DNA from: Hyphomicrobiales bacterium
GTDB lineage: Bacteria > Pseudomonadota > Alphaproteobacteria > Rhizobiales > Aestuariivirgaceae
Reading direction: 5' to 3'
DNA length: 9,064 bases
Assembly (NCBI GenBank): GCA_027051995.1
Contig: JALUFY010000245.1
Span: 1,919 to 10,982 of the forward strand
Part shown: in pieces, positions 5,560 to 9,064 of the stretch
Layout: each line of letters starts with the position of its first letter
Position numbering within the stretch: the first letter of the stretch is position 1
Made by a program: the position numbers and the translations under genes
Notes under the pieces: generated by a model
The model's input: only the letters and a program-made list of their open reading frames with translations
Database searches by the model: none
Told to the model about the DNA's origin: nothing

Positions 5560-6774
5560 CTATTTGCGCGGCTTATCGCCCAGAAGCTCGCGGACGATCT
5601 CCTCGCCGTGCTCGCCGCATTGTGGCGGCGGGCGCCGGTAGGTGACGGGGGTGCGCGAGAATTTCACCGGGTTGCCGATGAGCTCCACGAAGCCTTCGCG
5701 GGCGGCGGGAAAATCCATGCGGACGCGCATGCCGCGCGCCTTCACCTGATCGCTGGCGAAGACCTCGCGCAGCGAATTGATGGGCCCGCCGGGGATGTTC
5801 TCCTGCTCCATGCGGGCCAGCAGACCGGCCTTGTTCCATCGCCCGATGAGCTCTTGCAGTTTCGCGATGAGTTCTTCGCGGTGCGCAAGGCGCGCCTGGT
5901 TGGTGGCGTAGCGCGGATCGCTTGCCAGGTCTTCGCGCCCCAGAATGGCGCACAAGCGGGCGTATTGGGCGTCGTTCCCGGCGGCGATGACCAGATGGCC
6001 ATCCGCCGCGGCGAAGACCTGATAGGGCACGATGTTGGGATGCTGGTTGCCGTGGCGCTCTTCGACGCCGGCGGCCAGATAGTTCGTTCCGGCGTTGATC
6101 AGCCAGCTGACGGTGGCGTCGGCCAGGGCGATGTCGATGTGCTGGCCCTCGCCGGTGGCGTCGCGGTGGCGCAGGGCGGCGAGAATGGCGGTGGCCGCAT
6201 ACATGCCGCACATGACATCGGCGATGGCCACGCCCACCTTCATCGGTTCCCCCTCCGGCTCCCCGGTGATGGCCATGACGCCGGCGAAGGCCTGGGCCAG
6301 CAGGTCATAGCCGGGTTTGGCGGCATTGGGGCCGTTTTGCCCGTAGCCGGAGATGGAGCAATAGATCAGGGAGGGATGCAGCGCATGCAGCGCATCGAAA
6401 CCGAGGCCGTATTTGCGCAGGCCCCCAGGCTTGAAATTCTCGATCATGACATCGCAGCGCCCGGCCAGATCGCGCACCAGCCGCGCGCCTTCCGGCGTTG
6501 CGATATCGATGGCGATGGAGCGCTTGTTGCGGTTGGCGCACAGGTAATAGGCGCTCTCGGGCAGATCCCGGCCATCCCTGCCCGGCACGTATGGCGGGCC
6601 CCATGCGCGGGTGTCATCCCCCCTGCCCGGCCGCTCCACCTTGATGACATCGGCGCCGAAATCGCCCAGCAGCTGCGTGGCGTATGGCCCGGCGAGCACC
6701 CGGCTCATGTCGAGAACGCGGATACCGGCCAGAGGGCCGCGCGGAGATGCTGAAACGTTGGACGCGCCGGACAT
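5560..6774 (-). CDS. Class III CoA-transferase (CaiB/BaiF), succinyl-CoA:glutarate CoA-transferase-like
   Basis: From ATG 6774 the protein has 404 residues, the normal family length. It opens with LAGIRVLDMSRVLAGPYATQ and LGDFGADVIKVERPGRGDDT, the classic start of this family. These are followed by NRNKRSIAID (81-90), the IENFKPGGLRKYGLG segment (111-125), YCSISGYGQNGP (138-149) and GVAIADVMCGMYA (181-193). D186 there fits the catalytic aspartate that forms the acyl anhydride, by analogy with D169 of formyl-CoA transferase. The closest match in memory is the human SUGCT/C7orf10 type, which moves CoA between succinate and glutarate, with shared RTWGPPF-like and NIVPYQVF-like segments; the true substrate is inferred. 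A TTG six codons upstream (6792) also keeps the frame, but AGGAAA sits well placed for ATG 6774. The gene stands alone, with no dehydrogenase or hydratase partner. Confidence 0.88.
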   Translation of the reverse strand: MSGASNVSASPRGPLAGIRVLDMSRVLAGPYATQLLGDFGADVIKVERPGRGDDTRAWGPPYVPGRDGRDLPESAYYLCANRNKRSIAIDIATPEGARLVRDLAGRCDVMIENFKPGGLRKYGLGFDALHALHPSLIYCSISGYGQNGPNAAKPGYDLLAQAFAGVMAITGEPEGEPMKVGVAIADVMCGMYAATAILAALRHRDATGEGQHIDIALADATVSWLINAGTNYLAAGVEERHGNQHPNIVPYQVFAAADGHLVIAAGNDAQYARLCAILGREDLASDPRYATNQARLAHREELIAKLQELIGRWNKAGLLARMEQENIPGGPINSLREVFASDQVKARGMRVRMDFPAAREGFVELIGNPVKFSRTPVTYRRPPPQCGEHGEEIVRELLGDKPRK

Positions 6775-6986
6775 GGGTGATGTTTCCTGCAAGGAAAGCC
6801 TGCGAACACCCCGAACATATGGCCTGACCAGACCGCATGCAAACGAAATGACGCTTCCGTTTCCTCATCCGTATCCAGGCGGGACACACGCTCATCCGCA
6901 TTTAGTCTTATGCAGCGCCAAATACGTGGCCACACAGGAGAATTTCCCGCAGCTTGCGATCATTGCAGCACGAGGCGTCAGGCCTG
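6775..6986. other. Intergenic region between cytoplasmic cyclophilin and CoA-transferase
   Basis: These 212 bp are visibly less GC-rich than the genes around them (for example ATTTGGCGCTGCATAAGAC on the minus strand) and should hold the CoA-transferase promoter. I find no open frame with a family resemblance, no strong hairpin with a T-run and no pair of consensus -35/-10 boxes that I would defend. Confidence 0.4.
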
Positions 6987-7478
6987 TCAGCCCTGATCGG
7001 CCGCCACCCATGCCTTTTTGATCCTGCCGGGATTGGACACGGGCTCTCCCTTTGGCAGGGCGTCCACCACGTCCATGCCGTCCGTCACCTCGCCCCAGAC
7101 GGTATATTGCCCATCCAGGAAGGGGCAATCGGCGGTGCAGATGAAGAACTGCGAATTGGCCGAGTTGGGATCCATGGCGCGGGCCATGGAGGCCACGCCG
7201 CGCCTGTGTTTGGCGCTGGAGAACTCCGCCTTCAGGTCGGGGCGGTCCGAGCCGCCCATGCCGGTGCCCGTGGGGTCGCCGCCCTGGGCCATGAAGCCCT
7301 CGATGACGCGGTGAAAGGGCGTTCCGTCATAGAAGCCCTCGCGCACCAGCTCCTTGATGCGCTTCACATGCTCCGGGGCCAGATCGGGCCTGAGAGCGAT
7401 GGTCACCTGGCCGGATGTGGCCGGGTCCGTGGTGTCGATGTCGAAAACGATGGTGTTTTCCGGATCGGGACTGGTCAC
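6987..7478 (-). CDS. Cytoplasmic cyclophilin-type peptidyl-prolyl cis-trans isomerase
   Basis: The product is 163 residues with no signal peptide, so it should be cytosolic. It speeds cis-trans rotation of prolyl bonds during protein folding. The cyclophilin core is intact: FYDGTPFHRVIEGFMAQGGD (49-68, with the catalytic arginine in FHR), the GTGMGG loop (71-76), and MDPNSANSQFFI (102-113). The residue that binds cyclosporin in human CypA (W121) aligns with F120 here (PFLDG), as in many bacterial forms with weak cyclosporin binding. GTG at 7478 is the start: AAGGAGA lies six bases upstream, and the frame further upstream looks non-coding. It follows the secreted cyclophilin gene on the same strand after a 246-bp gap holding a palindromic repeat pair. 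Tandem secreted and cytosolic cyclophilins after coaD are a familiar alphaproteobacterial order. Confidence 0.92.
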   Translation of the reverse strand: MTSPDPENTIVFDIDTTDPATSGQVTIALRPDLAPEHVKRIKELVREGFYDGTPFHRVIEGFMAQGGDPTGTGMGGSDRPDLKAEFSSAKHRRGVASMARAMDPNSANSQFFICTADCPFLDGQYTVWGEVTDGMDVVDALPKGEPVSNPGRIKKAWVAADQG

Positions 7479-7502
7479 TGAATGTCTCCTTGCGAAAAGG
7501 CA

Positions 7503-7520
7503 GAGCGCGGTTTGGCGCTC
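7503..7520. repeat. Small hairpin in the leader of the cytoplasmic cyclophilin gene
   Basis: GAGCGC (7503-7508) and GCGCTC (7515-7520) form a perfect 6-bp stem with a 6-base loop, just upstream of the ribosome binding site for GTG 7478. It may be a leader structure or chance. Confidence 0.25.
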
Positions 7521-7584
7521 CTTGTATGCGGGCAGAGCCGTTGATGATGTAAAGACCAACGCATAAAGATTGCGTCTTCTCTTC

Positions 7585-7694
7585 CGTCATACCCGGCTAC
7601 CCGCCTTTGCGGGCACAGGCTTGTGCCGGGTATCCAGAGCCGCAAGCGCAGGCGTGTGCCGCTCTGGATTGCCGGGACAGGCCCGGCAATGACG
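7585..7694. repeat. Paired interspersed palindromic element (copies A and B)
   Basis: Copy A (7585-7639) starts CGTCATACCCGGC and ends CTTGTGCCGGGTATCCAGAG. Copy B (7662-7694) starts CTCTGGATTGCCGGG and ends CCCGGCAATGACG. B is in the opposite orientation to A and of the same family, so the pair forms one large inverted repeat, like the REP/BIME pairs of enteric bacteria. B has a 9-bp stem (ATTGCCGGG/CCCGGCAAT) and a 5-base loop. Copy A carries 22 extra bases (7598-7619) in its loop relative to the copy at 9022-9054, and these hold their own hairpin CCCGC-CTTT-GCGGG (7600-7613). Such elements are widespread between alphaproteobacterial genes. Here the element follows the secreted cyclophilin and may act as a transcript end. 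Confidence 0.8.
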
Positions 7695-7724
7695 ATTCCG
7701 GTGGGAAATCTCCCGTATGCGGGC

Positions 7725-8294
7725 CTACTTGTCCACGTCCGCCGCGACGCGCACCTTCAGCATCTTGTCGGGATGGGCGGGCGGTTCGCCGGGGGTGATC
7801 TTGTCCACGCAGTCCATGCCCTTGGCGACGACGCCCCAGACGGTGTATTTGCCATCCAGAAAGCGGCCATCCTTGAACATGATGAAGAACTGCGAATTGG
7901 CCGAGTTCGGATCCTGCGCGCGGGCCGCGCCGACTACGCCGCGCTTGAAGGGGAAGCTGGAGAACTCGGCGGGCAGATTGGGATATTTCGAGCCGCCCAT
8001 GCCTGTGCCCGTCGGATCGCCCGTCTGGGCCATGAAGCCGGGGATCACCCGGTGGAAGATGATGCCGTCATAGAAATGCTCGCGCGCCAGTTTCTTCACC
8101 CGCGCAACGTGTTTGGGCGCGATGTCCGGCAGCAGCTTGATGACCACCCGGCAATTGTTCTTCAGATCGATGTAGAGGGTGTTCTGCGGATCAAGGCCGA
8201 GCTTTTTGGCCTCTCCAGCGAAGGCGGAGGCCGTGGCGGCCGCCGCGAGAAGACCGGCGATGGCCAGTCCCTTCATCATGGTCATGGGTTTCAT
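7725..8294 (-). CDS. Secreted (periplasmic) cyclophilin-type peptidyl-prolyl cis-trans isomerase
   Basis: This 189-residue protein opens with a signal peptide (KPMTMMKG, hydrophobic 9-22, likely cleavage after AFA at about 27), so it should fold proteins in the periplasm. The cyclophilin motifs are complete: HFYDGIIFHRVIPGFMAQTG (73-92), GTGMGGSKYPNLPAEFSS (96-113) and DPNSANSQFFIMF (128-140). F145 in RFLDGKYTVWG replaces the cyclosporin-binding tryptophan. C48 and C162 are the only cysteines of the mature part and could pair. ATG 8294 has AGGAGA at a seven-base spacing. The frame stays open upstream to 8441, but that would run into coaD and displace the signal peptide. It lies 64 bp after coaD and probably shares its transcript. 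The gene is paralogous to the cytoplasmic cyclophilin downstream. Confidence 0.92.
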   Translation of the reverse strand: MKPMTMMKGLAIAGLLAAAATASAFAGEAKKLGLDPQNTLYIDLKNNCRVVIKLLPDIAPKHVARVKKLAREHFYDGIIFHRVIPGFMAQTGDPTGTGMGGSKYPNLPAEFSSFPFKRGVVGAARAQDPNSANSQFFIMFKDGRFLDGKYTVWGVVAKGMDCVDKITPGEPPAHPDKMLKVRVAADVDK

Positions 8295-8332
8295 CTGTGT
8301 CTCCTGATGGTTGTCCGGTGAAATCTTCTGCA

Positions 8333-8344
8333 CCGCCTTTGCGG
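8333..8344 (-). other. Weak hairpin after coaD
   Basis: CCGC-CTTT-GCGG is a 4-bp stem, 14 bases past the coaD stop on the minus strand. Its core matches the nested hairpin inserted in repeat copy A (7600-7613). It is too short and lacks a T-run, so it is not likely to end transcription before the secreted cyclophilin. Confidence 0.2.
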
Positions 8345-8358
8345 CGCAATATGGGCGT

Positions 8359-8868
8359 TCAGTCCGTGTCCTTTTCCGCCAGCGCTTCCTTGACTGCCTG
8401 CGCGGCTTCCATGGGCACGAACTGGCCGATGTCTCCGCCAAGGGCGGCGATCTGCTTGACCAGCGAGGAGGAGATCATCCTTGAAGACGGGCTGGCGGCG
8501 AGAAAGATGGTGTCTATCTCGTGCGCCATGGCGGCGTTCATCTGCGCCATGCGCACCTCGTAGTCGAAATCGCCGCCGTCGCGCAGGCCACGCACGATGG
8601 TTTGCGCCCCGGCGCGCCGGGCCGCGTCCACGGCGAGGCAGGAAAACTTGGCGAAACTGATCTGGCAATCGGTGTGTTCGGTGATGGGCAGGATGACCTC
8701 CTTGAGCACGGCGATGCGCGTCCTGACCGGCAGCAGGGCGGTCTTCTCGTGATGCGCGCCGATGGCCAGCACCAGCTCGTCAAACAGCCGCGCGGCCCGC
8801 GTTATGATGTCCAGATGGCCATAGGTGACGGGATCGAACGATCCGGGATAGAAACCGATGCGCGCCAT
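8359..8868 (-). CDS. coaD: Phosphopantetheine adenylyltransferase
   Basis: The enzyme has 169 residues, the usual CoaD length. It joins ATP and 4'-phosphopantetheine to make dephospho-CoA, the next-to-last step of coenzyme A synthesis, in the cytosol. The nucleotidyltransferase signature is plain: GFYPGSFDPVTYGHLD (5-20, with the T-x-G-H motif at 15-18), the substrate-binding VRGLRDGGDFDYE (92-104) and the second ATP motif SPSSRMISSSLVKQIA (126-141). ATG 8868 begins MARIGFYPG and has AAAGGA nine bases upstream. An ATG three codons earlier (8877) is too close to that site. It is the first gene of the transcript that continues into the secreted cyclophilin. All expected catalytic residues are present, so it should be active. 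Confidence 0.96.
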   Translation of the reverse strand: MARIGFYPGSFDPVTYGHLDIITRAARLFDELVLAIGAHHEKTALLPVRTRIAVLKEVILPITEHTDCQISFAKFSCLAVDAARRAGAQTIVRGLRDGGDFDYEVRMAQMNAAMAHEIDTIFLAASPSSRMISSSLVKQIAALGGDIGQFVPMEAAQAVKEALAEKDTD

Positions 8869-8934
8869 GTCTCGCATTCCTTTGTTGCCCGCCGCCACGG
8901 GGGTTCATGAGCCGCCAGCCCCTGCCCCGGCGCC

Positions 8935-9054
8935 CTGGATTGCCGGGACAGGCCCGGCAATGACGGCAGGAAGGCCGTAAACCGGCCGGGCGCAAGGCAA
9001 GGCCCCGTGCTTCCTCAATCCCGTCATACCCGGCCTTGTGCCGGGTATCCAGAG
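8935..9054. repeat. Paired interspersed palindromic element upstream of coaD (copies B' and A')
   Basis: Copy B' (8935-8965) matches copy B (7662-7694) over 31 bases with no difference, and copy A' (9022-9054) matches both ends of copy A exactly. They stand in the order B' then A', the reverse of the pair at 7585-7694, with 56 bases between them. A' has a clean 7-bp stem ACCCGGC/GCCGGGT with loop CTTGT. The pair occupies most of the gap upstream of coaD, so the coaD promoter must lie in or beside it, or the transcript comes from beyond the window. Confidence 0.8.
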
Positions 9055-9064
9055 CAGCATGCGC

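Noticed and set aside
5476..6753. Long plus-strand open frame of 425 codons
   Set aside because: It is the exact antisense of the CoA-transferase, which has full family motifs. The plus-strand product has no recognisable domain.
6705..6935. Small minus-strand frame in the gap before the CoA-transferase
   Set aside because: It runs into the CoA-transferase in another frame and shows no family motif or convincing ribosome binding site.
8295..8441. N-terminal extension of the secreted cyclophilin up to 8441
   Set aside because: It overlaps coaD and would bury the signal peptide. ATG 8294 has AGGAGA at ideal spacing.
7585..9054. CRISPR-like repeats
   Set aside because: The repeats are palindromic, occur as inverted pairs 1.3 kb apart, have no regular spacers, and no cas gene is present.

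Overview
This is a GC-rich window of bacterial chromosome, most likely from an alphaproteobacterium. Three things point that way. The coaD-cyclophilin-cyclophilin gene order is common in that class. Short interspersed palindromes of the GTCAT-CCGGG-ATCCAG type sit between genes. A module of SHP (sphaeroides haem protein), diheme cytochrome c (DHC) and cytochrome b is present. I cannot assign a genus. Ten complete genes lie on the minus strand. One truncated plus-strand gene, probably the 3' end of hflX, enters at the left edge and runs tail to tail into the last minus-strand gene. No gene-free stretch reaches 300 bases.

In transcription order (right to left), the window opens with housekeeping genes: coaD (coenzyme A synthesis), a secreted cyclophilin, then a cytoplasmic cyclophilin. 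Palindromic repeat pairs lie on both sides of the coaD-cyclophilin pair. Next come a class III CoA-transferase resembling succinyl-CoA:glutarate CoA-transferases, a YejA-like periplasmic peptide-binding protein with no transporter genes beside it, and a FrnE-like thioredoxin-fold protein that keeps only one active-site cysteine (CPWS).

The most interesting part is the left third (positions 694-2769), a tightly packed three-gene redox operon. It encodes (i) a cytochrome b561-type membrane domain fused to a C-terminal diheme cytochrome c, (ii) a periplasmic SHP-type monoheme cytochrome c, and (iii) a second, free diheme cytochrome c paralogous to the fused one. The first two genes overlap by ATGA, and the ribosome binding site of the third overlaps the stop codon of the second. 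A reasonable model is electron flow from membrane quinol through haem b, the tethered DHC and the soluble DHC to the small-ligand-binding SHP haem. Just downstream lies a small two-helix membrane protein ending in a LuxR-type DNA-binding domain, a candidate regulator of the module.

No rRNA, tRNA, CRISPR array, insertion sequence or phage gene was seen. Non-coding content consists of the palindromic repeats, several hairpins after stop codons, and a few small inverted or direct repeats upstream of genes.
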